A program made the position numbers and the translations under genes. From Mytilisepta virgata (Eukaryota; Mollusca; Bivalvia; Mytilida; Mytilidae), in NCBI GenBank assembly GCA_028015205.1, contig CM051512.1, positions 18,879,139 to 18,943,138 of the forward strand: a DNA stretch of 64,000 nt. The letters run 5' to 3'. Positions 43,101 to 58,100 of this stretch are shown piece after piece (the stretch's first letter is position 1; every line of letters begins with the position of its first letter). The notes beneath the pieces are model-generated. The model saw nothing but the letters and a program-made list of their open reading frames with translations, ran no database searches and was not told the origin of the DNA.

Positions 43101-46100
43101 GGTACTTACACTAATTCAAAAATGAAGAACTGGTAAATCGCTCCACTCGGGAAAGACGTGAATTTTAAAAACTCGTTAAACATTTCCCAGTCTTCATTTT
43201 GAACTCGTGTGAGAACCTATTATTCTTTTCGTTCATCGTCTTTCTTCTCAGCAGCTATAAAAACTTTTTATGCAAAAAAGTACAAAAAGCAATAATTTTA
43301 TACGATGTAGAGACGTGTAAAAAATCAATGTATTTGGCATTCTATTGGATTAAAGGTCAGCCATGCAAAGCTGAAATCATACGTAACGTACGTAATATAT
43401 ATTGCATAAAAAACAACAATTATTGAACAGAAATGCACAAACTTAGTGATTGATAAAGTGAATGTATCAACAACACACATGTAACACACAGAGACCAAAC
43501 ATAAACATGGCCGATATAATTATAGAGTTACACCGTGTCAATCCAGGTGTCTTGTTAACTAAAATTCCTGTCAGGCAGAGAGAACTTTTGTCTGCCTTTT
43601 ATTGGGATTATTTTGGTAACTAAAAGCGAGCTTTGCGAAGCAAAGTGAGCTCTACCGTAACGCAATTATTTGTTCTTACATGTAGCGGTATACATGATAT
43701 GATAGCTTGAATTTCATATGTCAACAAGGCAAACCCCACCGTACGGTGATCTGTGGGGTTGCTTAAAAGATGTAAGTAAAAATAACCACCAAAATAGGTA
43801 AAACTAAACTATCATATATACACAGAAAACTAAAAAGTGTGAAGTAGTCATAACACTGCCCTACAATTTCCTAGCTTGGGAAAAGGCAGATGACGCATGT
43901 GGTTGGGTAAAACCAGTTTTGTCTTTGAAGAACCCTCCCCTTTAATTCAGGCCAATGTAGAAATAATTATACACACGAATACCACTTAAAATCATTCCAT
44001 AGAGATCTAATTCACAACTCTTAAAAGACACATACACATAGGCAATATACCTCACCGCAAATCTTCGCAGTTAACTGAAAGCAAGCTCAATAAGGATTCA
44101 ATAAGAATGGTCAAAACCATCAAGATTACAAAAAACGAAATATTAGCCATTGTATCCGCAGCATGCGCTAATTCACTGTTCATTAAATAAAGACCAAATA
44201 CAACAGTTTTTTTAAAGTCGTTATTTAACTTTGTTGATATCATTGACAAAAAAATCGTCCACAATATTGTTCATATTTTAATTTTATTTTGTTTTCAATT
44301 TTTTACATATAGTCATACCACAGGAAAATCGTTTTCTTTGGAAAGAAATACTTCGGCAATTATGGTTGGTTTACTACAATGTGGCGGTCAGGAAACAAAC
44401 ATAGGATATTGTAAGGCATTTTTTGATAAAAATGATTGTGCTGATGAAGCTGTTGGTATTGACTGCTCAGGTAATTATACCAACATAATTTGTAGCATAT
44501 TAAAATAATAATTAGATTTTATTACAGTTTGTTGCTTAACCTTGTCGTAACTTCATTCTTTGTTCAGTCATTGATTTGATAAGTATAACCACAGGGGTTC
44601 ATCAATTATCCCAAATGATAATCAATGAGGTGATTATCATTTTCAACCAGGTCAAAGTGGCATAAATTGGCAGCTTATTATTACTGTAACATCATTGTCG
44701 GTGGAAATTTGAAAACGAAAGTGTTCCATGTCAACGTCACATTCAATATACACATTATATCAGGCTTGTGTCATACGTTGCGCAAAATATCCTCGAGGAC
44801 AGTTCATTTTATTATACTTTATGCAAATTTCTGATGTAATCCAGTTAATTCATTGATTCTTCAGAATGTGGTATTTTGCATTGGTTTTTGTTTATTAAGG
44901 CATTCGGTATAATAAAAACATACCGCCTTTGGTTGATGGTATTATGGTAGATTACCATAACACCCTCAACTAAAGGCAGTATGTTTATAATATTTCTTAC
45001 CGAAAGATGTCATGTTGTTGTGTAAAGACCACACAAACAAGGAGTATCGCTTTGTCCTCTGATGATGTTTGATTCCCTCCTTTTCATTTATTTTTTAACT
45101 TGAATCTATACAAAAATGGTTGGTTTGTTGTGATGGATTTTCACAATTAACTGCTGCATGATAAGACTTTTTTTCAGAATATTTATCATATAATGTTTAG
45201 TCTTATAGATTTACGTTATTCAGATGAAAAACAGAATGACCCGTTTGCTGAACAATTTATAAACCTGTTTTATTTACATTAATTTTTTTTTTACTTTTTC
45301 AAAGGCAAAATATTGATAAACTATTTCTATCTTACTGGCTAATTAGTGTGTATTATTTGCTTAAATTATTTTGGAAACCAATTATAGCGACTCGTACTAA
45401 CTCCTCGTCACCAGCAAGAGAGTGGTTCCTAAATCAACATTTAATATATAGTGTTCTTTTTTGTGTTTAATACGTTAAAGCGAATTATTCTTTTTCATAG
45501 TCATTCGTGATGTCTGGGAGTTTCATTTAAGATTAGGTTAAATCCATGGCCCTCGGGCCGGTGCGCTGACGTCTAACCAAAGTGCCAGTTTTCCTAGCTA
45601 ATCAGTCCAATTTATATAGTTTAATTCTGTAATCATGTACTTCTGATATTTGGAACAATATTACACATTATGAGATAAAGGAAAAATACAAAATATATCA
45701 TAACAAGAAGAATTTTATTTATCTTTACAATCCCTATAATAACGAGTGAAAATCTTAAACTGCAACTGTTAATCAAATCATTGCAGGTAACATGAAAGTC
45801 AAACTGAGTGATGGTCAAAATACTTTTGAGGGACGAGTAGACATTTATGATGGCAATAACTGGGGGAGTCTTTGTGACTATGCTGTGACAACGGATGAAG
45901 CAAAGGTTATTTGTAGTACAGCGACTGGTTACAGGTAAAGTTTGAAAAGAGAGATGTTAGTTAACAATTTTAATTCTCATTTCCTCATTTCATACGATGT
46001 AAAATCATTTAGATCTCTTACACACACAGTTTCCCTCAATGTTTAGCTCGGTTCAGGGGAGGTAAAACACCTTTGTATAGGTGTAAAAAATTTTCGCAGT

Positions 46101-49100
46101 CGACTTCATATGTATATTGTTTGGTCCCATTGTTGAATTTTGTTTTCAACAGAATAGGATATTTTTTGAAACATTGTAAAAAAAAGTATGCTTATTGATG
46201 TAGATAATGGAGCAACTAAAGCTGTGTCTTTTGATAACCACGGGATCTAATAATAACCTGAGTTTATAATTTCAAACGATCACATTTGAAATCCATTTTA
46301 GAAAACAAACCTTTAAGTATAATATGCTTTTTATTTCACCTGGACCATCGTCCGTCGTTGTAGAATTTCCTTTAAAGGAACCGCTGAGATAATTGGGTTA
46401 AATGGTCCTTTAGTTCCCCACCTCCAAATATTTGTCCGGCATCCCCGACTCCCAACCAACATGGCTGAAAAATAGAAAAAAAGAGGGATGAATTTTTATC
46501 ACCTTCTTCTTTGGAACTACATAGCCAGATGGAACCAAACTTGGAAGTAATGGTTCTTAGGTGGTCATCTTTCAGAATTATGGCCGGTGGCCCGGACTGT
46601 CCACAAAGATGGCTGCCACAACCGAAATTAGTTTGACATGGAACTCTGGGAAAATTCATTTGAAAATCGTCTTGTCTGAAACCGAACAAGACCCGGAAGC
46701 AATGGTCCTTAGACCGTTCTCGTTCAATCTTCATGCTAATTTCTTTTTTAAATGTCCCTATGTATGTGCTATGAGCAATCTTCTTGTTTGAAGATATGAG
46801 CTTTTGGCTATTCACTGTATGCCTTGAAGCGACCTTCAGTAATAACAACACAATGAAAAACAGTTTTCATTGAATGGATTTATTATTAAGCAAAACTGGG
46901 GTAAGAACAACTACCTTATCATATAGGTCATGAAAGTGATCTTAGGTCTTTGGGTAGTTTTGTTTGTAGCCTGGTATGCGTGTGTACAAGGCGGGATCAA
47001 ATAAAAATATACCCATTGTTTGATTACGGGGATTATACAATATATTATCAATGGACTATTATTACTTTTTCACACAGAAATCTCACGATTTATTACGCAT
47101 CTCTCCTGTCTCCCTTATACACGTTACATTTATTGCCATGAATATGCAACTGATTGCATTAGCCGTCCGACAGGTGTTTACAATGTTGGTACACTGCTAG
47201 ATAGATATAATAGTCATGCGTAATAATACACCGATTGTAAACTAAACAATGCACTGATCGCGTTAGATTTCCGTCATTCGAAATATGAAACAATCTAACT
47301 ATATATTCCTGAAAGAAAAGAAGTATCGCATGCGTTACGGGAAGAACACAAAGAAAGGAAGCATAAGCAGCTGTGGGTTTCTTATAATTCACTTTTGAAG
47401 CCTGCATTTATTTCACAGTCATTCTTCTTCTCAGACCCCTGCATTTGCTTCCATTAACAAAAGTTTGGTATTAATAATATATAAACTTGCCCATATTTAG
47501 TTAACCTTTTTCTTTTCCAGTAGTTGATTGTCTTGTGAAGTACGATCTGCGCAACACATCCCAAACAAACCAATTAGTTTACTATAAGTCATACAATATT
47601 ATTCACTGCAGTGTTCATGCACTACATTGAAACATAATCGAAACTTGATCCAGAGTTCTCAAAATATTTAAGTACATTTAATATATTCAGTTAGCGGCTG
47701 TTGGAATTTAAAAAATCCATGCAACATAGATATTGCCACTACAGTGTATCACATAAATTTAAACCAGTAGTGTAAATAACCAAATGGAACAATATATGTT
47801 GTATAAATAAAAGATAGTAAGTAATTAATTTTTATCTTTGGAAACAAGAAAGTTTGGTTAGATATTGGATTTTTCCACAACTAAATTGTGCACCATTTTT
47901 TTGTCATATAATACATACAAGTTTTTTATTTATTTATATTTCATGTTCTGCAACTTTGTATTGGATTTACCTGTACACAGGGACACACAACCCGGTTTTG
48001 TTCATTTAACGAACCCAGAGTTTCCTCAGAATGGATTTGCAGTAGATAAATTAAAATGTGAAGGTCGGGAAGAACATATATCGCAATGTATGTTTTCAAA
48101 GGCAGGAAGTTGCAATGGACATTTTACACACGTGAAATGTTTTCACGGTATGTTGATACATTTAGGTTGGTGCCATGATCTTTGAAGTGATTACGATTTC
48201 TTTTATTTCTGCCTAAGTACTGAATGTTGGGACGAAAATTCGTACCATTGCAAGGAAAAAGTATTTCATACCATCATCAATTTCGTGCCCTGACATTTTC
48301 GTACCATAGCCATTTAGTACCTACCTTTCGTACCAAGGTCAAAATAAATTTAGCAGCATATCTTTCTATGTACCAATTTGTACCATTCACAACATTCGTT
48401 TCATACTAATTGTACAATTTTTTTTTGTTATGTTTATAAAGTTTGAGTTTTCGTGTAAATTCAAGAGAAATTGAAACAAAATAAAGAACTGATTTAACAA
48501 TTGGATACATGCAATATTGCCAATTTTTTTTATTAGTCAGGACACGAAATTGTATTGAAAATATTTTAGGTATGAAATGGTCAATATATTGAACAGATAT
48601 ATAGTGGCTGGGAGGGCTATATGCAAAAATTATGAGTCGAAAGACGGCAAAATTCCCGAACCGTCGGGGTTTAATACCATAAAACAAACACAACACCTCG
48701 CAAGCCCGTGCAATTTGAAGTCTGCTAAAGACAATATTTACCAATATACATGTACATGCAATTGCAGTATATTATTACATTTCGTATTTTTACAAAATTT
48801 TAAAATTTATGAAAGTAAAGAGTATCTCCCTCGTGCACAGCTCTGTCCTTAGATGGTTTTGGCTTTTCAATTTTTGGTCATTTAGGTATTTTTGAATTTG
48901 CTCGTCAACATTTTGGATTGTTGTTTTGATTTTCAACGTTTTAGGCCTTGAGCAAACGACAAAATGTGCACTTCTTGTGCATCGAAATTAGTATCAAAGA
49001 ATTGTTATATAGAAATATTGTGGATCAAACTAGTCCATATTTTGTGATTGCACGGTTATTTAATTTTAGAAACAGGTAATTTCCAATTAGGAGTGAAACG

Positions 49101-52100
49101 TAATAAAACAATGGTGGAATTTTACTGTCATGCAATATCGTGTTTTCAGACTTAGCCGATGTCCTTTGGCAATACTGCTGTTTAGTGGTCCATAAAATAT
49201 GGTATTGCACTCAGTGAAGTGCCATACTTGTATATTATGTATAAATTCTAATGTAATAAATAATAATTAGAAATGAAAGAAATATAATGTCATTTTTATA
49301 CGAAACAACAACAGAATTAAATATCGGAAATAAATTTTCTTAAAACCATCAAATCAGGCATGAGCCCTAGCTCTAAATGCCACAAAAGGATTTCATAATT
49401 TCAGACAATCGTTATTCCTTTCACAAATTAAAAATGGGTTTTCCATTATAATATATATGGTAATAGATATAAGGGACAAAGCCCATAAGATCGATATCGA
49501 ACGACAAGACAGACTTACCAAAATGCAATATAATAGATATAATGTAAAAGTATAAAAACAGACCGATTGAAACAAGATAACAAAGAAACTAAAACACTAC
49601 TAATGTCAACTCCTATTCACACAAAACTTGATATGACATCAGGTGCTCCCAGTGTTTAAGCACCATCAGTGACACCAATCAAACTGCAAGATATCGACTG
49701 ACGAGGTATGTAATTTGCAGGAAAATGACAATTTGTGCATTTATGTTAATGGAAGACACCTTCTCCAAAGAGCAACTCCGTAAATAAGGAATTGTTGTAT
49801 GCAAACTTTCTATCATCTTTTATGTTTATTCTTTTCAAAGATTGTAATAATACTGAAATATATACAAGCATTTCTGGTGACATAAAATCTGAAGGGTATC
49901 CACAAACATATAGACCCAACATGGACTGTTTATACGTTGTGAAGCCACCAAAAGGAATCTACAAAGTTCAAACTGTTGATCTGCAGATGGCTGACAATGG
50001 AGATTTTATTGAAGTGCGTATATTATAAACCAAACTATTTTGGTTAACTTTTCACTGGAATTTTTTTTCTCAAAAACTCTGTATTATTCCCCATGAATAT
50101 TAAAGGTTTATTCAGTTATATTTTTGGTTCATATTTTATGAGAAACCATATGTTTCTAATTTATCTTCGTTGGCAACACAAGTTTTTTCCATTCAAATAT
50201 TCCAAAAATGCATAGAAATTAGAACATAATCCACTATGTCTCGATACCTGTAATAAAAATTTCAGTTCTGCAAATTCATATTTTGTTCGACAGTTGTAAG
50301 ACCATCAGAACAGATTTTGTGGTTATTTTAAACAATCATTACTGATAAGAAATCATATAAACAACAATTTTCACATTATTCTGTCAAAACAGCTAAATTG
50401 TAAAAGTAATCCGAGTTGAAAAATAATCAGTTACTTTGGTCTACGTCCAGTGTTACTCCGGTCCTTGGAACATGACTGTTTTTTCTCGACAGATAAAAGA
50501 TGATGCAAATGGTCGTATCCTAGGACATTTCTCCACACAACGTGGAGTATCATTACTATTTGGCAACCAATTTTATATTAGGTATAAAACAAATGCACAG
50601 GACGAGTCAAAAGGATTTCATTTACATTGGTCAGGTATGAAATTTGATTGTTTTATCGAGTAAAGAAGAATGAAATATGGATATCTTAAAACAATCGTAC
50701 CGTAATCTACTCAAATGAACATTGTTTGTGTCAGTGAACACATGGTGAAACACTATATATTTAGATTGACCAAGAAAACAAATTTAAAAATGTCTTCAAA
50801 AATGACTAATAGCTGGCACTCTGCTGTCATATATTCAAACACAAATTGCTGAAAAGGTTCAAGAATTTCATACAACTTCTGATTAAAAAGGAACCGATAT
50901 TAAGCAGCTTGTATTTAGCAATATCCATTATCCAGAAACATCTTAAATGATCTTTTTAAGTGTGACTCTCTAATTTGTAATGGAATTAAAGGGACCACAC
51001 AAAACTAATCTGTAAGAAATGATACAAAATACAAGAATGTTCTTTGTCACTCTGTAAATTTGGCATCAATCAAGCTGATTTGTCTGTATGATCCACGATT
51101 CGTTAGTTATGCATTAAATTTGAAGAACAATATATAGTTAATCCATATGTAGAAATCAAGTTAATCAATATACAAAAATCAAACCTTCTTTATTTGAGGT
51201 GTATGTGTGACTTAAAAATGTGATTTAGTGTCATATTTTAGTTTTATGAATAAAATGCATATTGTTCTGTAGTTGCAAATGTAAAGGACGTGTTGGCAGT
51301 GAACTGTGAAAACAGCCGATGGGGTGCTGGTGTTAATTTGACTTCGTTACGTGTCTTGTATCCCACTGCAAGTAAACCGAGCAAGATTTTTCTAAGTTCA
51401 CAGCAATGTTATGGTTTTATATACGATGATCTTCTTCTATTTCGACAACTCTATGATGACTGTTCATCAACGAGAACGGTAAATGACAAGTTTAAGTTAT
51501 ATCCTAAAATACAATACTATAATATCAATTTTGATACGCAATATGTGCACATTTCGTCGATTTACGACTCGTCAATGGAACGGGTTTTCGAATAATATTG
51601 CTTCCAATATATTGGTAAGGCGCACTGACCATCTTACAACTGAGGGGAGGGGATGGTGGGGGCCTGGGATTTAAAAAATATATATAGTTTTTAAATTGAC
51701 ATATATATATATATGTTTTACAAGGTGTTGGCCGCTGGTCCGAAGACGTGTAGTCTCCACAATACCTTACTGCCATTTACGAATATTCTTTAACCTTTAC
51801 ATTTCTCAGATAATTATCAATCAACTCAGTTGTTCATTCTGAGATATTCCTAGTGGTTAATGTAGTATTTTCAAATTAGATTGGTGATCTGCATATGTCT
51901 TGGTTGTCTTTAATTCATGAATAAAAAAACTATTTTTTTCTACCAGTGGTTTGTCAACCCTCTCATCCATAACTTATAGTTTATTTTTTTGTTCATGTTG
52001 TTATAATTTCTGTCACTTAATTCTCAAAGATCTTTCGGATACAAAAATTTGATTATATTCTGCAGTTCTGATCTAATCTAAATACCTGTATTTTAGTTAA

Positions 52101-55100
52101 ACAACGGGTACATTACATATCATAACAACATAGAGTATATGGAAAACGGGCAAAAAAGGTGGAGCGTTCCCATCCAATGCCGGAAACGACAAACCACAAG
52201 AATTGCCCACTACCACCTTTTTAATCACAAAAGGGCTGCTGAAACCGAAGGTCTGTACATTTTACGTTGTCTCTGTAAAAGTATTTCACATATCCAAGAA
52301 CAGCGGCAACGACAAAACATCCTCTATTTTGTTTTAAAAACTTGATAGTTCCTTCCTAAATCAAATGCATTGTTATTTCATTGTCTGGGTGCATTTAACA
52401 ACACATTGCGGTGATTTTATACTGCCGAAAGATGACTTCATATTAAAAACTAAATTCTCATATGAACGTGATTCAAACATGCTTGATGACATTTCAACTT
52501 TCCACCAATCTTGCTTCTATAGAATATTATTTCATGACCATGACAAGGATTTTTAGATTTCAAATGTAAATCTGTATTCACAAATTAAGATTAAGGGACG
52601 GTATGGTATCTCATTTCATCTTTTAAATTCATACAAAGTAATTTTCCGAACATTTTAACATAGCAATGTCGATACACTTTCTGTGATCTCATAAAACACT
52701 GCTGAGTGTATACAGTAAATACAGATGGGGAAAAACTCGATTTTATGTTTTACTTGACAGCTATTTAAAGGAATGAAGAAAAAAGTACACAAAATACAGC
52801 AGATACTAGAATTAAACGATACTTAAAACTAATGCTAGGAAAGAGTTAACTTACATAAAAAACGACAATAAGCATAATGTATTGTAATGGGTAGACATAT
52901 CCTGCTCCAAATGCGACATCAATACATTCACTTTTTTGTCAGTATACTCGTATTTATTTGCAAATTATTATACTTTGGTGAGGTCTGACTTTAAATATTT
53001 TAAGCAATGGAAAAAACTGTGATACTAGAATAATACAGGAATTGAAAACGATCAAACATATGAAGTTTAAAATTCTACCATTTCTTATGAAACAAAAACA
53101 AAAGTACTAATATTGTCTGTTTTTGACTGAGGCGTTGCAATTATAGTTTGGCAAAACCATGCTTTGAAAGATATATAAATGTATTAAAATTTTTAAAAAA
53201 GAATGGGTGTTATTGAACATAAAACCAATCCAAATATATGAAATATAAAACAAAATGCAAATAAGGCTCACTTTATAAGGAGTTGCTGGAAGGGCTTCAG
53301 TAATTATTCAAAATGTAATATATAACAAGATGACAGTGCTGAAGGCTAAAAATGTAGAAATCCAAACATATCAACCACAATATTATTTTACTAAAACCAT
53401 GTAGAAGCAAAATCCATTTAAGGATGGAGACATGCTATAGGGAAATTATCGGGTTTTTCTAATAATATTCAAAATATAACAAACTTTAAAGCGAATTGAG
53501 ACCATTAACTTCATGTGAATTACAGATATGCTAGTTGGTGGTACATCTAGCACTTGAGTTCCTCAACAGAGGCATCTATTCCCATGGTTGATATTCTCCA
53601 GCCACGTTTGACGCACTCTGAATATTAATTAGCCTTTCTACTTAAAAAAATGAAACTTTATTAATAAGTACATGAACACATTTTTCTTATTGTTTCCAGG
53701 GTAAATATTCATAATTATTCTAAAAAACATAAATCATCCTTACTAAAATGGTGAAAAATGGTTACAAAATATTGCCAAGTTCTTTGTATCTGTGATCAAA
53801 GTTTGAAGTTGCTAAAAAGACTCACTAGACTGAAATTTCCTTAGGCTCCTCTATCATGTCTATACTGTTACCGTATTAAAGTCAGATGTTGTTCTGGAGT
53901 TATGTCGCCTTGTCCGTAAAAAAATCAAATGTGCACGAAAAATCACAAAATTAACAATTTTTGGGTAAATTAAAAATCGTGTAGACTTCGATCTGCTCAA
54001 TATATCTTGTTAAAATTTTAAACATACTTTGTTAAGATAAGTATCTTTTAATGGTCAACTGCTAATCAATGCTAAACATATAGCTTCAACTCCTATTTTG
54101 TGTTTTAATTTAATGAAGTTTACCCTTCACTAAATGACAAACGTCAAGTAAAAAGCCTATATTAATCTTGATTGTTGATTACAGATAACGCAGATGACTT
54201 TATATTCAAAACTGAATTCTCATATGGACTTGATTCCGGCATGGTTGATGATAGTTCTGCGATTTTCAACCAATCTTACTTCTATCGAATATCATTACTT
54301 GATCATGACAAGGATTTGAGATTCAAATTGGAAAGCTGTTCTTTCAATCAAATGAAAAGCGAAACGAATCATTCTCAGATTGTGATTAAAGACGGGTATG
54401 GTTTTATATTTCATCTTTTCGATTCATACAAAATAATGTTCCAAACTACAAAATGGATAACAGGAAATGTCTATTATGATTCACCAATCAATCAACACCA
54501 CCTAGCAGACAGAACCCCGGACAAAAAATAACATGAGAGAGCACAAAACGCAAACATAAATACGCTAATTAATCTACACAAAGCGAATTCTTTTCACAAA
54601 TCAAGGTTAATTAACAATAAATCAATAGCACAAAAACGGAAATAAAACTTACAAATGACGACAAGTATTCGGCGAGGTGTTGTTTTGACATGTTAGCGGA
54701 CTTCATTCAAGAGCTACTACATGAAAACAAAAAGAAACTAGCCCAATCCTTTAATTTCACCTTTCGTTATATAGATGACGTGTTATCATTAAATACATTT
54801 CATCTACCTCAGTGAGAAAGAAATTAAGGATACTACAGATGAATCGAAGTCCGCTTTATCATTGGATTTTTTTCTTGAAATAGACAATGAGTGACATTTG
54901 AAGACAAAACTTTATGACAAACGTGATGACTTCAACTTTCCATTTTTCCGTAATATACCAGCATTGCCTGCATATGGCATGTACGTTTCTCAAGGACATG
55001 CGTGAACAACGCCGAAAGGGACTATAGGTTGTACTTCATGCGCCCGTCAGTCCGTCTGTCAGTCATACTTTAGTTTTCCGGACTTTTTTCAGAAACCGAA

Positions 55101-58100
55101 ACTGATCTTATTTTTGGTATATGAGTTACAGATCAAGTTTGAGTTTCACTATGATCAGATTATTATTGTAAGAGTACTTGCCCTTGGAAATAGAAATTAT
55201 TGTCAAAACAGGTTTTCCAGACTTTTTTTGCAAACCCATTTACCAAGTGATCTTAATATTGATATATGAGCTTATTAATGATGGGCTACAGATCGAGTTT
55301 GAATATTACGCTGATCGGATAATTATTGTGACATTTAGAGCCCTTGGAAATATGATTTATTTTCAAAATATTAATTTTCTGTTCTTTTTTGCAAACCCTT
55401 TTACCAAGTGACCTTATTATTGGTATATGTGAGCTTATAATGATTAGCTACAGAGCAAGCTGATCGGGTAATTATTGCGTAGCCCTTGCAAACATGGTTT
55501 CAGGAATTCACTGAAAGAAGTCACTGTGTCCAAACGTCTTCAACGGATTCACATACTCAAGGAAATTTTGCGTGTTTTCTCACAGCTCAAGCCGGTAGGG
55601 GACATTGTATTGCCAAGCAATACTTTCAGAATGCTTGTTATAATATGGTACTCAAAATTAAGTTTGAGATAGAAGAAAATTCGACTAAACAGAACTAAAC
55701 ATTTGCAATGTAAAATATTCGAGACCTCATAAAAAATTTGACTTATCCAGAAATTTGACTCAAGCGAGTTTGAGATAACGAAAGTCAACTGTACAACAGA
55801 AAGTCAAGATATTATGAATTGGTATAGACACTGAAAAGTAGTGGGATTAAACTAAACATTCTCAAATACCAGTTTCGTCGCGCAAGATGTTGGTATCACT
55901 AAACTTGACGTCAATTTGTAACGTTCTGAGGTAAAAATATACTAAATTTATATGAGAGGTTTTACTATGCTATTTATTGTTTCAGAAATATTTTGTTGTT
56001 ATTACTTTGAAGGGTGACCATTTAGAATTTTTCAAAATTTGTTATTGAGAAATTAAATTCTTTTATTTAATTTATTATTATAATTTGTTTGTTTAAATAT
56101 TTACCATTTTTAGAAGTCCTTTTAAAAAAATTGTGGTTGTTAAATTTCTCTTTCTACCTATGACTTCTTCTCTAAAATATCGAAATTTATATTCTACATA
56201 TATATGGTATTTGTGTTACAACGACATTCATTTAAGAAATAAAATCCTGATAGCCGGCTCCCCTTACTAACGTCAAATTGGAGCTCCGACGTCATTTTCT
56301 GACTGTGTGACATTTAACTGAGAAATCGCAAATTTCGTATAATTCTCGTAATTTTAAATGCATTGATAATCTTCGGAAAAGCTAGAAAACAACAATTTTA
56401 TTTCTTCTGATTTTTACATAATGTTTTAAATTAAATATTTTTCTTGCGATATCATGTACTTATCAAAATATTCGAATGAAATTATATTGTAGTATCATGT
56501 AACTCTTAAAGTAAACAGAGGTGTCACAAAACGTAAGGAAATATTTTTATCCGCAGTAACGGATTCTAATTCAAATGTTTTTATTTTCTTTGATAATAAT
56601 TTAGTTAAAATTAATATTGCATATTAATAAGTATGCATTCACAAACATACGCGTAAAACAATTAATCATTAGGTCTTGAATTTTAGACAAACCACTCTTT
56701 TTTACGAAAATGGTTCGCGTCACATTTCGAAAATGTATCCATTTTTCTGGAATTCAAAGTAATGAACACGATTTCCGATCATATCAATGTTCAACTTAGC
56801 AACACATACTAAAATTCTCATTTATATTGGAAATGTGCCATTTCTCCTTTTAATATAACTTGAACATGTGTTGAATTTTTTGTCTCTTCTGCAATTTTAT
56901 GACTAAACATCCATTTCTGCGATTTCGCAACTAAATGTCAGACAGAGCCGGAAATGAACAATTAATATTTGACACACATCATATTCAAATTTTAACAGAA
57001 TATGAACAGAAACTTTGTTCTTTACATCAGATTTGAAAAATATATTCGAAATGCGCATTTTCTTGGCATTTTTATCCATATCCGCCTGTATCATACCAAC
57101 TTGGTCCATTTTACCGACGTTTTCTATTCTCCACATGGTTCTCTTGTTTCCTTCGTTGGTTATTTTCCGTAAAATACGTTAATGACGTCATAGTTTATAT
57201 GAAATAATCATTTTCTAATACCGAGTGATGTAATTCAACAATAATTTTTTTATTAACCACTTTTTTCCTGGAGTTAAATATAAAGGAATATGTGAGTTTT
57301 TAGTTACGCCTCTACAGCTGGAAAAAAACATGTTTTTTTCTGAGCGTTCTCAAGCTTATGCGTAGAAGAATAATTTATTCAAAAAAAAAATATTTCTTTA
57401 TGAGAAAAAATGAAAGTTTATGATTTATTAAGTCTCCCAAACGACGTTTGGAGACTTATTGTTTTTGTTGCGTTTCTTATTATTATTATTATTATGTCCC
57501 CGACCACGAAGTGTCGTCGGGGACATATTGTTTTTACTCCGTTTCTTATTTTTCTTATTATTATACTTTTTTCTTTTTCTTCCGTCAACCTGATGCACGA
57601 ACTTGTCCGGCTATCTCCTCGGAAATGGATGGACCGATCAATATGAAACTTGGAGGGGTGATAGGTCCCAAGGTCCTACAGTGTTTTTTGCGGTTTATAA
57701 TTTCAAAATGGCCGCCATTTCCAAGATGGCCGCCAAAAATGGCGAAAAATGTAAACATTGTCCAATTTCAACGAAACTTGGTATACAGGGTATAACGGTG
57801 ATGGCGACTGATGGCGCATTGTCGGAATTTCTGTAATGGCCGCCATTTTCAAGATGGCCGCCGAAAATCGCGAAAAATGTAAACATTGTCCAATTTCAAT
57901 GAAACTTGGTATACAGGGTATAAGGGTGATGGCAACTGACGGCGCATTGTCGGAAGTTTTGTAATGGCCGCCATTTTCAAGATGGCGGCCGAAAATGGCG
58001 AAAAATGTAAACATTGTCCGATTTCAACGAATCTTGGTATACAGGGTATATAGGTGATGGGGACTGACGGCGCATTGTCGGAATTTTTGTAATGGCCGCC

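Noticed and set aside
46372..46851. Minus-strand ORF of 159 residues
   Set aside because: It is the AGCTCACCTGG-family repeat read backwards; similar readings appear in other copies.
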